A DNA stretch of 44,806 nucleotides from contig NZ_SMJX01000030.1 of the NCBI RefSeq assembly GCF_004348535.1, positions 1 to 44,806 of the forward strand, read 5' to 3'. Below the pieces are notes generated by a model, which did no database searches, was not told the DNA's origin, and saw nothing but the letters and a program-made list of their open reading frames with translations. This DNA is from Actinomadura sp. KC216. Its GTDB lineage: Bacteria > Actinomycetota > Actinomycetes > Streptosporangiales > Streptosporangiaceae. Below are positions 24,045 to 32,382 of the stretch, in pieces. Position 1 is the first letter of the stretch; every line of letters begins with the position of its first letter. The position numbers were made by a program, and so were the translations under genes.

Positions 24045-25111
24045 AGCCTCGTCGTGATCTCGCCGTCCCTGGTCACGTAGCCGTTGATGATGCCCTTGGT
24101 GCTGTGGGGCGCGGCGAGGGTGCCGCGGGCGTCCAGCGCGATCGCGCCGCCGGTCGCGCCGAGCGCCGGGATCTTCTGGTTGACGACCGTCGCCGCCGCC
24201 TTCGTCACGGGCATGCGCGCGTACTCCATGAGGGCGGAGATGTCGTGCGCGGCGACACCGCGGATGAAGACCTCGCCGGTGCCGGTGCACGAGACCGCGA
24301 CGGTGCGGTTGTCGGCGTAGGTCCCGGCGCCGATGACGGGGGAGTCGCCCACGCGCCCGACCTGCTTGTTGGTCAGGCCGCCGGTGGACGTCGCCGCCGC
24401 GATGTCGCGGTCGCCGTCCAGGGCGATCGCCCCGACCGTCCCGCCCGCCTCGGACCGCCCGGCCTTCGCGCCCGCGGCGGACGCCGGCGGGTTGCCCTTG
24501 GCGGCCATGAGCTGGTCCCAGCGGCGCTGCGTCCAGAAGTAGTCCTGGGGGGTGAACGGCACGCCGTTGCGGAGCGCGAAGTCGTCCGCGCCCTTGCCCG
24601 CCATGAAGACGTGCGGCGACTTCTCCATCACCATCCGGGCGAGGGAGATCGGGTTCTTGGTGTGATGGACGCCCGCCACCGCGCCCGACCTGCGGTCCTT
24701 GCCGTTCATGATGGACGCGTCCAGCTCGTGCTCGGCGTCGGTGTTGAACACCGCGCCCTTGCCCGCGTTGAAGTTCGGGTCGTCCTCCAGGACGTTGACG
24801 GCCTTCTCGACGGCGTCGAGCGCAGGCCTCCCGTCCTTGATCAGCTCGTAGCCGGTGCGCAGGGCCCGGGTGAGTCCGTCGCGGTAGGCCTTCTCCTGCT
24901 CGGGCGTCAGGCTGCCGCGCGGCAGCGAGCCCGCGCCGCCGTGCACGGCGAGGACGACGCCGCGCACGCCGGGACCCGGCGCCGCGGCCTCGGCGGGAAC
25001 GGTCGCGGTGGGAACGGCCGCGGCGCCCGCCGCGAGCTGGGAGCCGGACAGTCCCGCCACCAGCGCGGCGACGCCGGCGGAGATCAGGAGGGAACGCTTG
25101 GGGGACGGCAT
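24017..25111 (-). CDS. Exported isoaspartyl peptidase / L-asparaginase (Ntn hydrolase)
   Basis: 364 residues from the ATG at 25111 (GAGGAGG upstream). Signal peptide about 1-30, so it acts outside the membrane. The asparaginase_2 family body has VLAVHGGAGS, VEKAVNVLEDDPNFNAGKGAVF, and the autoprocessing site GGTVGAIALD, where Thr225 becomes the N-terminal nucleophile of the beta subunit after cleavage of Gly224-Thr225. GRVGDSPVIGAGTYAD and CTGTGE complete the substrate pocket. It hydrolyses Asn or isoaspartyl dipeptides. Monocistronic; convergent with and overlapping the ATPase gene. Confidence 0.92.
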   Translation of the reverse strand: MPSPKRSLLISAGVAALVAGLSGSQLAAGAAAVPTATVPAEAAAPGPGVRGVVLAVHGGAGSLPRGSLTPEQEKAYRDGLTRALRTGYELIKDGRPALDAVEKAVNVLEDDPNFNAGKGAVFNTDAEHELDASIMNGKDRRSGAVAGVHHTKNPISLARMVMEKSPHVFMAGKGADDFALRNGVPFTPQDYFWTQRRWDQLMAAKGNPPASAAGAKAGRSEAGGTVGAIALDGDRDIAAATSTGGLTNKQVGRVGDSPVIGAGTYADNRTVAVSCTGTGEVFIRGVAAHDISALMEYARMPVTKAAATVVNQKIPALGATGGAIALDARGTLAAPHSTKGIINGYVTRDGEITTRLYDDETPPE

Positions 25112-25240
25112 GGGAACCTCCTCGGTGATGACCTTGGTCGTCCCCGGGCGCGCCCCCGGCACACTCGCAAATCATGCCAAGCGGGCGCCGGTGGCCGGAG
25201 GCGGTCACGCGGGCGCGTCTTCCGCGCAGGCCAGGCCGTG

Positions 25241-25269
25241 TTGTCACCGGGTAACACCGCCGATACCGT
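25241..25269 (+). promoter_or_regulatory. Leaderless promoter of the TetR gene
   Basis: TTGTCA (25241-25246), a 17-base spacer and TACCGT (25264-25269). The -10 ends six bases before the ATG at 25276, so transcription should start on the start codon. GTGTT...AACAC half-sites (25238-25242 and 25253-25257) overlap the promoter and may be the TetR operator. Confidence 0.65.
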
Positions 25270-25275
25270 GCTTCC

Positions 25276-25932
25276 ATGACGAGACCGGGGGACGGGACGG
25301 CGCCGGGGACCGGACGCGATCCCGGACGCCGGCGCGCCCTCCTGGAGGCCGCCGACCGGGTCATCCAGCGGGAGGGCCCGGAGGCGTCCATGGCCGCGAT
25401 CGCCGCCGAGGCGGGGATCAGCAAGCCGATCCTCTACCGCCACTTCGGTGACAAGAGCGGCCTGTACCAGGCGCTGGCCGAGCGGCACACCCGCAAGCTG
25501 ATCGACGGCATCCGGGAGGAGTTCTCCGGCGACGGCCCGATCCGCGCGCGCACCCGCTCCACCATCGACACCTACCTCGCGACGATCTCCAAGAACCTCA
25601 ACCTCTACCGTTTCCTCATGCACCGGGCCAGCGCCGAGGACACGGCGACGCACAGCGCGATGAGCACGATGATCCGCGACGTCAGCCGGGAGCTGGCCGA
25701 GGTGATGATCGCCGAGGGCGAGATGGCGGACCGGACCCGCGCCTACGTGTGGGGCCACGCGATCGTCGGCATGGTGCAGACGGCCGGCGACTGGTGGCTC
25801 GACCACGGCGCGGACGTGCCGCGGGAGGCCGTCGTGGACGGCCTCGCCGACCTCGTCCTCGGCGGGCTGCCGGCCGCCGCGTCCGGCGCCCGCGGCCCGC
25901 AGCCGTCCGACAAGACACGATCCCCGAGGTGA
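25276..25932 (+). CDS. TetR-family transcriptional regulator
   Basis: 218 residues. TetR_N helix-turn-helix: ALLEAADRVIQREGPEASMAAIAAEAGISKPILYRHFGDKSGLYQAL (about 21-67), with recognition helix SKPILYRHF. The C-terminal ligand domain (75-195) includes LNLYRFLMHRAS and YVWGHAIVGMVQTAGDWWLDHG, as in actinobacterial TetR proteins annotated near lipid-metabolism genes. The extra C-terminal tail is Pro/Ser-rich. The downstream cupin gene starts three bases after its stop, so the pair is one operon. The ATG lacks a Shine-Dalgarno sequence and is predicted leaderless. Confidence 0.9.
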   Translation: MTRPGDGTAPGTGRDPGRRRALLEAADRVIQREGPEASMAAIAAEAGISKPILYRHFGDKSGLYQALAERHTRKLIDGIREEFSGDGPIRARTRSTIDTYLATISKNLNLYRFLMHRASAEDTATHSAMSTMIRDVSRELAEVMIAEGEMADRTRAYVWGHAIVGMVQTAGDWWLDHGADVPREAVVDGLADLVLGGLPAAASGARGPQPSDKTRSPR

Positions 25933-25934
25933 CT

Positions 25935-26372
25935 GTGAAGACCGACGCCCGCTCGCAGACCGACGCCGGCCCCGAGCCGGCCGCGCGCCCCCAGCCCGAC
26001 GTGCGACCGGAGGCCGGCGTGCGGCCGGAGCCCGCCGTGGAGACCGAGCGGCGGCCCTGGGGGAGCTTCGAGCGCTTCACGCTCAACGAGCCGTCCACCG
26101 TGAAGATCATCCATGTGGCGGCGGGGCAGCGGCTCAGCCTGCAGCGGCACCGCGACCGCGACGAGATGTGGGTGGCGCTCGACCCCGGCGCGGTGTTCGA
26201 GGTCGCCGGGCGCCGCATCCTGCCCGAGGTGGGGGAGCGGGTCCTGATCCGCGCCGGCGACACGCACCGGCTCGGCTCGGACGGCCCGCCGGTGCGCGTC
26301 ATGGAGATCGCGTTCGGGCACTTCGACGAGGACGACATCGAGCGCCTCGAAGACGAGTACGGGCGCGCCTGA
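25935..26372 (+). CDS. Cupin protein like the mannose-6-phosphate isomerase domain of ManC
   Basis: 145 residues from GTG 25935 (GAGG six bases upstream). Residues 1-38 are a low-complexity linker with alternating RPQPDV/RPEAGV/RPEPAV repeats. The rest is a type II mannose-6-phosphate-isomerase-like cupin: RPWGSFERF, VAAGQRLSLQRHRDRDEMWVAL (metal-binding Gln, His and Glu), then AGDTHRLGSDGP (His) and EDDIERLEDEYGR at the end, exactly as in the C-terminal domain of bifunctional ManC/AlgA. There is no GDP-mannose pyrophosphorylase domain, so it is a stand-alone isomerase-type cupin. It is coupled to the TetR gene. Confidence 0.87.
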   Translation: MKTDARSQTDAGPEPAARPQPDVRPEAGVRPEPAVETERRPWGSFERFTLNEPSTVKIIHVAAGQRLSLQRHRDRDEMWVALDPGAVFEVAGRRILPEVGERVLIRAGDTHRLGSDGPPVRVMEIAFGHFDEDDIERLEDEYGRA

Positions 26373-26431
26373 CCCGGGCGCGCCGCCATCCTTCAGATGA
26401 CACGCGGGCCTGAGAGCGGGCCCAAGTGAAC

Positions 26432-26464
26432 GGCCCGGCCGTCCGGAGTGCGGACGACCGGGCC
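26432..26464. terminator. Bidirectional hairpin terminator between convergent genes
   Basis: A 14-bp stem with one mismatch (26432-26445 with 26451-26464) and five-base loop, between the convergent cupin and GH20 genes. The T-run is weak (TCTGCCTT), so the assignment rests on stem strength and position. Confidence 0.6.
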
Positions 26465-26489
26465 TCTGCCTTGCGGGGAATCGAGCGGG

Positions 26490-29288
26490 CTACCGGAGCA
26501 GCGTCCAGTAGTGCTGGGTGCGGCCGGGCTCCTTGCCGCTGCGCGCCCGGGTCGCCCGGTACAGCTCGCCCTGGTGCCGGACGAGGTCGCCGGGCCGGTA
26601 GGACTCGCCGCCCTGCCAGTTCTGGACGCCGACCGGCGAGATGCGGCTGGCGCGCCCGTCCGCGCTGCGGGTCCGGGTCAGCGCGGAGTCGCCGACCTTC
26701 ACCGGCCCGGTGTAGGGCCGCCAGGTCTTGCCGTCCGTCGAGTACTCGATCGCCAGGCCCGGGTTGCGGACGTTCGCCGTCAGCGTCCCGTCGGAGATCT
26801 TCGCCCCCGGCAGCGGGATGCGGTAGTTCACGCCGCGGTCAGCGTAGGTCCCGACCGGCTTGTAGAACGACAGCAGCGGGAACGTCTTCTGCCCGAGCGT
26901 GTTGTTGAAGACGTTCCACGCCTGGCCCATCTTCTCCGGCGACGGCGTGTTCCGGTTCCAGGCCCGCTCGGCCACGCCGAGGAGCTTGGGGAACGCCTGG
27001 TACTCGCGGATCCCGGGGGTCTTGCCGTTCTCGGCCCACAGCTGGGCTTCGAGGCCGAGGATGTTCTTCTTGCCCTCGGGGGTCAGCTTCGTCCACTTCG
27101 GGTTCGGTGTGACGGGGTTGCCCCAGCGGTCCGCGGTCGCGTTCGCGTACACGTTGAACGGCTGGTAGGTGAACGTGCTCTCCTCGTCGACCAGGGCGGC
27201 CCAGTAGTAGCCGGGCTCGTCCGGGTCCTTGTTGTAGGCGAGGTCCATGTACAGGTTCGTCGCGTGCGCGAGGATCACCGGGCTGCCCTCGTTGGCGAAC
27301 CGGTACGCCCAGTCCTCACGTCCCCAGCCCCAGACGTTCTGCCACGGCAGCGGGGCGAAGCCCTTGAGGCGGAACTCCTGGGTCGGGTCGGTGACGTCCT
27401 CCCACCCGGCGGTGGTCTTGGCGTGCTTCTGCGCGATCTCGTTGTAGCGGCTGAAGAACAGGTGCTTCAGCTCTTCACCGGACTTGCCCGTGGTGTCGGG
27501 GTTCTTCTTGCACGCGGGCGATCCGGACCACCATCCCTCCGGCGGGCCCGGTGGCTCGTCGCCGCCGAGGTTCAGCCGGTTGAACGGCACGCCCGCCCGG
27601 CCGTACATCTTCGCCACCTCGGACACGACCTTGCTCAGGAACGTGTACGTGCTGGCCAGACAGGGGTTCGCCAGGTTGTCGGTGTAGTACTGGACGCTGA
27701 CGTGCTTGCTGGTGTCGTCCGGGTCGAGCAGCCGGTAGGAGTCGTCGTTCGTCTGCTGGTAGCGGCGCTCCATCGACTGGACGGCCGCGCGCGCGTGCGC
27801 GGGGAAGTTCAGCTCGGGGATGACCTCGATGTGCCGGTCGGCCGCGTACCGCAGGATCTCCTCGAAGTCCTTGACGGTGTAGTACCCGCTGCCCTTGCCG
27901 ACGAAGTTCAGGGTGCCGTCCTCGTAGCCCTGGTACGTCGGCCGCTGCCCGAGGTTGGCCTCGGTCTCGTTGCGGGCCTTGCCGGTGACGCCGTCACCGC
28001 CGCCGAGGTCGTTCACCGACCCCATGCCCTGGTGCAGCCCGTCCTTCTCCTGCAGGTCGTGCACCCGCTTGGAGCCGAAGTCGGTCAGCTCGGGCAGGCC
28101 GGGGATCTCCAGCCGCCAGCCCTCGTCGTTGGTGACCCCGAGGTGCAGCCTGTTGAGCTTGGTGAAGCTCATCAGGTCGAGGAACTTCAGGATGGTCTGC
28201 TTGGACTCGAAGTGGCGGCCCGTGTCGATGTGCAGGCCGCGGTACCCGAACAGCGGCGCGTCGGCGATCTCGGCGTGCGGCACGCTCACCGTCCACGCGC
28301 GGTGCCCGCGCGCGGCGGTCTTGTAGCCGTCGGTCGGGATGAGCTGGCGCAGCGTCTGGATGCCGTACAGCACCCCGGCCGGGTCGGTGCCCACGATCTG
28401 GACGCCCTTGTCGGACGCGGTGAGCGTGTAGCCCTCGGCGTCGGCCTTGCCGTCACCGTCGACGTCGAGCTTCGGGTCGACGCTCAGCGCGATCGGCGCG
28501 CCCTGCCCGCGGGTGACGTCGCTCAGCGCGGAGCGCAGGTAGCCGGCCTCGCGGCTCAGCTCGCGCGGGGCCGTGACCGGCGACTTGCCGCCGATCGCGA
28601 CCGCGCCGCCGGACGACTTCGCCGACAGCGGCTGCGGGACGAGGCTCTGCTGGAGCGTGAGGTCGAGCTTCGGCGCGGTGTTCTCGGCGTACCGGGTCGC
28701 CGCCGTCTCCACGGGGCGGTTGTCGCCGGAGAAGGCCTTCGTCTGCTTGGGGTCGGTCGGGTCGAGGAGCGACTTGGCCGGCACCCACGCGGGCTTGCCG
28801 CCGTCGTAGGCGATCGTCCAGCCGCTGGGGGCGTCGGACTTGTGGACGGCCCACACCTCGAAGTAGATGTCGATCTCGCGGCGCTCGCCGGGGGCGATCG
28901 CCTTGAAGCCGTCCGCGGGTTTGAGCGCGTAGAAGTCGCCGCTCTGCGCGGCGTCGGCGCGGGCCACGGCGAGGCCCTGGGATGCGAGCTGCTTGCGGCC
29001 GATGTCGCCGACCTCGCCGGCGAGGACGGCGGTCGGCTGCCGCACGCCGTTGAAGTACAGCGCCCATCCGGCGCTGCCCAGGGCGCAGCTGTTGTCGTTG
29101 TTGTCGATGGTCAGCCGCGCGAGGTGGTACTGCGCGTCGGCGACGGTGTGGTCGACCGGCTGGTAGGTGACCATGAGTTCGCGGGGGTCCGGGTTGCAGG
29201 CCGCCGACGCCGCGCTCGACGGGGCGGCCCCAAGTAGGGCCGCGGTGAGCGCGGCGGCCGTCAGCACGGCCGCTGGTCTTTTCGGCAT
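26490..29288 (-). CDS. Secreted GH20 beta-N-acetylhexosaminidase
   Basis: 932 residues. Signal peptide 1-27; a CHB_HEX-type N-terminal beta domain (about 30-170, ELMVTYQPVDHTVADAQYHLARL); a GH20b domain (about 215-345); then the GH20 barrel starting FGYRGLHIDTGRHF and containing LNLGGDEPPG (about 573-582), whose Asp-Glu pair is the catalytic dyad for substrate-assisted cleavage. The C-terminus has a chitobiase-like beta domain and a CBM5/12-like module (WQGGESYRPGDLVRHQGELYRA...YWTLL). It releases GlcNAc from chitin or related glycans outside the cell. A palindromic operator sits immediately before the ATG. Monocistronic. Confidence 0.95.
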   Translation of the reverse strand: MPKRPAAVLTAAALTAALLGAAPSSAASAACNPDPRELMVTYQPVDHTVADAQYHLARLTIDNNDNSCALGSAGWALYFNGVRQPTAVLAGEVGDIGRKQLASQGLAVARADAAQSGDFYALKPADGFKAIAPGERREIDIYFEVWAVHKSDAPSGWTIAYDGGKPAWVPAKSLLDPTDPKQTKAFSGDNRPVETAATRYAENTAPKLDLTLQQSLVPQPLSAKSSGGAVAIGGKSPVTAPRELSREAGYLRSALSDVTRGQGAPIALSVDPKLDVDGDGKADAEGYTLTASDKGVQIVGTDPAGVLYGIQTLRQLIPTDGYKTAARGHRAWTVSVPHAEIADAPLFGYRGLHIDTGRHFESKQTILKFLDLMSFTKLNRLHLGVTNDEGWRLEIPGLPELTDFGSKRVHDLQEKDGLHQGMGSVNDLGGGDGVTGKARNETEANLGQRPTYQGYEDGTLNFVGKGSGYYTVKDFEEILRYAADRHIEVIPELNFPAHARAAVQSMERRYQQTNDDSYRLLDPDDTSKHVSVQYYTDNLANPCLASTYTFLSKVVSEVAKMYGRAGVPFNRLNLGGDEPPGPPEGWWSGSPACKKNPDTTGKSGEELKHLFFSRYNEIAQKHAKTTAGWEDVTDPTQEFRLKGFAPLPWQNVWGWGREDWAYRFANEGSPVILAHATNLYMDLAYNKDPDEPGYYWAALVDEESTFTYQPFNVYANATADRWGNPVTPNPKWTKLTPEGKKNILGLEAQLWAENGKTPGIREYQAFPKLLGVAERAWNRNTPSPEKMGQAWNVFNNTLGQKTFPLLSFYKPVGTYADRGVNYRIPLPGAKISDGTLTANVRNPGLAIEYSTDGKTWRPYTGPVKVGDSALTRTRSADGRASRISPVGVQNWQGGESYRPGDLVRHQGELYRATRARSGKEPGRTQHYWTLLR

Positions 29289-29291
29289 AAA

Positions 29292-29306
29292 TAGGAAACT
29301 ATCCTA
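29292..29306. promoter_or_regulatory. TAGGA-N5-TCCTA operator before the GH20 gene
   Basis: A perfect inverted repeat TAGGA-AACTA-TCCTA ends three bases upstream of the ATG at 29288, where a Shine-Dalgarno sequence would normally be. AGGAAA/TTTCCT-type palindromes are, from memory, known targets of ROK-family repressors of chitosanase-type genes in streptomycetes; a sugar-responsive repressor is inferred here. Confidence 0.6.
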
Positions 29307-29616
29307 ATAATTTGCCAAGATCCCGGCCTCTGACCAGGCCTTTTGTGAAGCCGCAGGCAGTGCCGGTGGCCGCCTCCGGTCAAGCACCGGATCTTGACGG
29401 GGACGATCTCCGCAGTGTTCGATCACCGGTCAGCCTTCGCCGAAATCCCAGCTGACGGACGCGATCACGCCGCCGGGTGCCCGAAACGGCTTTTCGGGCA
29501 CCCGGAAGGGAAACACGCCGCCGGTGCGAAATGCGCCGGTGCGGAAATACGCAGACCCCGCGTGGAAACGTGCGGTTCCGTCACCTGCCGGCGGCTCGGC
29601 TGCTAGCGGCGGCGGC
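29307..29616. other. Intergenic region between GH20 and symporter genes
   Basis: Contains the AT-rich GH20 promoter zone (29305-29315) and a perfect 14-bp hairpin (29473-29486 with 29492-29505) that may end symporter transcription, although no T-run follows on the minus strand. No gene is evident. Confidence 0.5.
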
Positions 29617-31227
29617 TCAGGTGCTGGAGGTCAGGTCCAGCTCCTTGACCTTCGGGTCGCCCTCGTCCGCGAAGTAGTCGGACGTGCGGGTCGCGTCCAG
29701 GCCGTCCGCCAGCCGCGCGGCCCTGCAGACCACGGTGCCGATCACCGCGACCGCGACGTTGACGGCGAGCGCCAGCATCCCGGCGTACATCGTCATGTCG
29801 GTGTCGAAGCCGAGGTCGCTCAGCGGGTAGGCCGAGCCGCCGAAGTGCTCCTTGCCCTTCGCCGGGTTCGGGATCTGGTACAGCATCCACAGGCCCGCGG
29901 CCATGCCGCCGACCCATCCGGCGATGAGCGCGCCCCGGTGGAACCAGCGCGTCATCAGGCCGAGCGCCACCGACGGCAGCGTCTGCAGGATGATCACGCC
30001 GCCGATCAGCTGGAGGTCGATGGAGAACTCCGGGTCCAGCGCGAGGATGCACGCCACCGCGCCCGCCTTGACGATCAGCGACACCAGCTTGCTGACCGTG
30101 GCCTCCTGCTTCTCGGTCGCGTCCCGCCTGATGTACTCCCGGTAGATGTTGCGGGTGAACAGGTTGGCCGCGGCGATCGACATGATCGCCGCCGGGACCA
30201 GCGCGCCGATGCCGACGGCGGCGAACGCCACCCCCGCGAACCAGTCGGGGAACATCTGGTCGAACAGCACCGGGACGGCCGTGTTCGCGTCGGGCTTGCC
30301 GTCGGTGGTGACCGGCTTCACGTCCGCGGCGATCGCCATGTAGCCGAGCAGCGCGATCAGCCCGAGCACCAGGCTGTAGGCGGGCAGCGCCGCCATGTTC
30401 CGCTTGATCGTGTCGCGGTTGCGGGCGGCGAGCACGCCGGTGACGCTGTGCGGGTACAGGAACAGCGCCATCGCCGAGCCGAGCGCCAGCATCGCGTAGT
30501 TGAGCTGGCCGCTCCCGGCGATCGTGATCCCGTCCCCGGGCGCGGGCGTCGCCTCGAACTTGGCCTTCGCCGCCCCGAAGACCTCGCCCCAGCCGCCGAG
30601 CTTCGCCGGGATGTACAGCACCGCCACGATGATCACCAGGTAGATCAGCGCGTCCTTGACGAAGGCGATCAGCGCCGGTGCCCGCAGCCCCGACTGGTAG
30701 GTGTAGGCCGCGAGGATCACGAACGCGATGATGATCGGCCAGTGGCCGTGCACGCCCATCGCCTTCAGCACCGCCTCGATGCCGACCAGCTGCAGCGCGA
30801 TGTAGGGCATCGTCGCGACGATGCCGGTGATCGCGACCAGCAGCGCGAGGGTCGGCGACCCGAACCGCGCCCGGACGAAGTCGGCCGGCGTGACGAACCC
30901 GTGCACGTGCGACACCGACCAGAGCCGGATGAGGAACAGGAACACCAGCGGATACACGACGACCGTGTACGGGACGGCGAAGAACCCCGCCGCGCCCGCG
31001 CCGAACACCAGCGCCGGGACGGCCACGAACGTGTACGCGGTGTAGAGGTCGCCGCCGATCAGGAACCAGGTGACCCAGCTGCCGAAGCTGCGGCCGCCGA
31101 GGCCCCACTCGTCCAGGTTGTCGAGGGTCTCGGCCCGGCGCCACCGCGCCGCGACGAACCCCATCCCGCTGACCGCGAGGAAGAACAGGGAGAAGACGAC
31201 GATCTCGGTGACGTGGTCGCTCGCCAT
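29617..31227 (-). CDS. Sodium:solute symporter (monocarboxylate permease MctP/ActP type)
   Basis: 536 residues with about 13 membrane segments (for example IVVFSLFFLAVSGMGFVA, FFAVPYTVVVYPLVFLFLI, LALLVAITGIVATMPYIALQLVGI). SSS-family marks include WGLGGRSFGSWVTWFLIGGDLYTAYTFV and LYPHSVTGVLAARNRDTIKRN. It would import acetate, pyruvate, lactate or similar acids with Na+ or H+. A DUF3311 protein is encoded three bases upstream, the standard pairing for this subfamily. The ATG at 31227 has no strong ribosome binding site and is probably coupled. A Crp-like site lies before the pair. Confidence 0.93.
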   Translation of the reverse strand: MASDHVTEIVVFSLFFLAVSGMGFVAARWRRAETLDNLDEWGLGGRSFGSWVTWFLIGGDLYTAYTFVAVPALVFGAGAAGFFAVPYTVVVYPLVFLFLIRLWSVSHVHGFVTPADFVRARFGSPTLALLVAITGIVATMPYIALQLVGIEAVLKAMGVHGHWPIIIAFVILAAYTYQSGLRAPALIAFVKDALIYLVIIVAVLYIPAKLGGWGEVFGAAKAKFEATPAPGDGITIAGSGQLNYAMLALGSAMALFLYPHSVTGVLAARNRDTIKRNMAALPAYSLVLGLIALLGYMAIAADVKPVTTDGKPDANTAVPVLFDQMFPDWFAGVAFAAVGIGALVPAAIMSIAAANLFTRNIYREYIRRDATEKQEATVSKLVSLIVKAGAVACILALDPEFSIDLQLIGGVIILQTLPSVALGLMTRWFHRGALIAGWVGGMAAGLWMLYQIPNPAKGKEHFGGSAYPLSDLGFDTDMTMYAGMLALAVNVAVAVIGTVVCRAARLADGLDATRTSDYFADEGDPKVKELDLTSST

Positions 31228-31230
31228 GCC

Positions 31231-31521
31231 TCAGCCCCGCTTCCTGGTCATCCGGTACACGACGACCGTGCTGCTCACGCCGAGCAGGATGAAGGCGAGC
31301 TGGATCCAGTAGAAGGCGGGGAACCCGGCCAGGCGGGGCTCGTCGCTGTTGTAGAGGAACGTCATCAGCGGCACCGCGACCGGAAGGAGCAGCAGCCAGT
31401 TCCAGGGGCTCCGGTCGGAGCGCCCACCGGACGGCGGAGCCGGAGGCGGGGGCGAGGGCCGGGACGGCGGGGGCGGATCGGTGTCCTTGGAGACCGGGAC
31501 TTTCGGGTTCTCGGGAGCCAA
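31231..31521 (-). CDS. DUF3311 small membrane subunit of the symporter
   Basis: 96 residues from a TTG at 31521, chosen because GAGGAGG lies seven bases upstream; longer starts lack a ribosome binding site. A Pro-rich cytoplasmic N-terminus (about 1-38) precedes two TM helices (WNWLLLLPVAVPLMTFLY and FYWIQLAFILLGVSSTVVVY), with a basic C-terminus RMTRKRG. DUF3311 proteins are regularly encoded before SSS monocarboxylate transporters and are thought to act with them. It ends three bases before the symporter ATG. Confidence 0.85.
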   Translation of the reverse strand: MAPENPKVPVSKDTDPPPPSRPSPPPPAPPSGGRSDRSPWNWLLLLPVAVPLMTFLYNSDEPRLAGFPAFYWIQLAFILLGVSSTVVVYRMTRKRG

Positions 31522-31618
31522 CGGGAGTCCTCCTCGTCGTGCGTCGCGGGCGCGGCCGTCCGGATCGCGTGACCGTGCCGTGCCGGAGAGTGCGGCCGGG
31601 CGAGAGTACACGCCACAT

Positions 31619-31642
31619 GATCACGTTGTGATCTCGCTCACG
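31619..31642. promoter_or_regulatory. Crp-like site upstream of the symporter operon
   Basis: TGTGA-TCTCGC-TCACG (31627-31642) has the GTGA-N6-TCAC core of actinobacterial and enteric Crp sites. It overlaps another inverted repeat, GATCAC-GTT-GTGATC (31619-31633). It lies about 100 bases before the DUF3311 start. Crp control of acetate/monocarboxylate uptake is known in other bacteria; here it is inferred. Confidence 0.6.
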
Positions 31643-31725
31643 GCACGACTGAGTGGATCGTTCCACCAGGAAGAGGGGGGTGTGTGGCCGGTCGGGCGCC
31701 GATCGGGCGGGGCGGTCGGGCCCGT

Positions 31726-32283
31726 TCAGACCGTGCGGTCGGCGGCGGTCCGCGGCTCGTGCCGGACGTCGGTGGGCCGGTCGAGCTCCCGGGTCCACGC
31801 GGCGAACTCCAGCAGGATCCCGTCGGGGTCCTTGAAGTAGATGGAGCGGACGAACACGCCCTCGTGGTTCTCCGGCGCGACGCCGAACTCGCTGTCGTCG
31901 TGGTTGAGCAGCACCCCGACGTCGACGCCCTTGGCGATCAGCCGGTCGCGGTACTCCTCGATCCGCTCCGGCGGGACGTCGAACGCGACGTGGTTCATCG
32001 ACCCCACGGCCGACAGCAGCTCGCCCCGGTCGGGCAGGGTCTTCGGCGCGGACACGCCGGGGACGGGCTCGGGCGCGTCCGGGAACCAGAAGAAGGCGAG
32101 CGCGTTCCCGCCGCCGCAGTCGAAGAAGAAGTGCTGCCCCCAGCCCATCGGCAGCTCGATCGTCTTGATCAGCGGCATGCCGAGCACGCCCTGGTAGAAG
32201 TCCACGGTCCGCTCCATGTCGCTGCAGACCAGTGCGAGATGGTTGACGCCGCGCAGTTCGAACTCGGTGTTCTTGCTGGTCAT
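31726..32283 (-). CDS. VOC-family (glyoxalase/bleomycin-resistance/dioxygenase) protein
   Basis: 185 residues. Paired beta-alpha-beta-beta-beta modules: RGVNHLALVCSDMERTVDFYQGVLGMPLIKT (11-41, first metal His in NHLAL) and MNHVAFDVPPERIEEY (His in NHVAF), ending SIYFKDPDGILLEFAAW with the metal Glu in LLEF. The three ligands typical of VOC metalloenzymes are therefore present. Reaction unknown; likely ring-cleaving or isomerase chemistry. It is divergent from the trp leader with 60 bases between starts. The ATG at 32283 lacks a clear ribosome binding site. Confidence 0.88.
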   Translation of the reverse strand: MTSKNTEFELRGVNHLALVCSDMERTVDFYQGVLGMPLIKTIELPMGWGQHFFFDCGGGNALAFFWFPDAPEPVPGVSAPKTLPDRGELLSAVGSMNHVAFDVPPERIEEYRDRLIAKGVDVGVLLNHDDSEFGVAPENHEGVFVRSIYFKDPDGILLEFAAWTRELDRPTDVRHEPRTAADRTV

Positions 32284-32331
32284 GGGAGCCCGCCCGGTGA
32301 AGTAAGTGATCCCTTTCAGCTGTGCCCATGG

Positions 32332-32337
32332 TAACCT
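32332..32337 (+). promoter_or_regulatory. -10 box of the trp leader promoter
   Basis: TGG-TAACCT, an extended -10 element, ends six bases before the leader-peptide ATG at 32344. This predicts a leaderless leader mRNA. The -35 region is weak. Confidence 0.5.
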
Positions 32338-32343
32338 CGCCGC

Positions 32344-32382
32344 ATGCGAACCGCAGCCTCCCAGTGGTGGTGGCGCCGCTAG
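32344..32382 (+). CDS. trpL: trp operon leader peptide
   Basis: Twelve residues, MRTAASQWWWRR, with three consecutive Trp codons (32365-32373) and a TAG stop. It precedes a transcription terminator and the anthranilate synthase gene, so it is the regulatory peptide of a classical attenuator: ribosomes pause at the Trp codons when charged tRNA-Trp is scarce. No Shine-Dalgarno sequence is present and the -10 box is six bases upstream, so it is probably translated from the very 5' end. Confidence 0.93.
   Translation: MRTAASQWWWRR

Noticed and set aside
21684..25424. Very long minus-strand open frame (over 1200 codons)
   Set aside because: It is the GC-driven shadow of the ATPase and asparaginase genes; its translation is low-complexity and contains no domain.
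25952..26042. Protein repeat region at the N-terminus of the ManC-like cupin as a DNA repeat array
   Set aside because: The repeats are short, imperfect and in frame; they look like a flexible linker, not a minisatellite or CRISPR.
29324..29340. DasR-type dre site upstream of GH20
   Set aside because: Only one half-site-like TGGTC is present; no palindromic match to the dre consensus.
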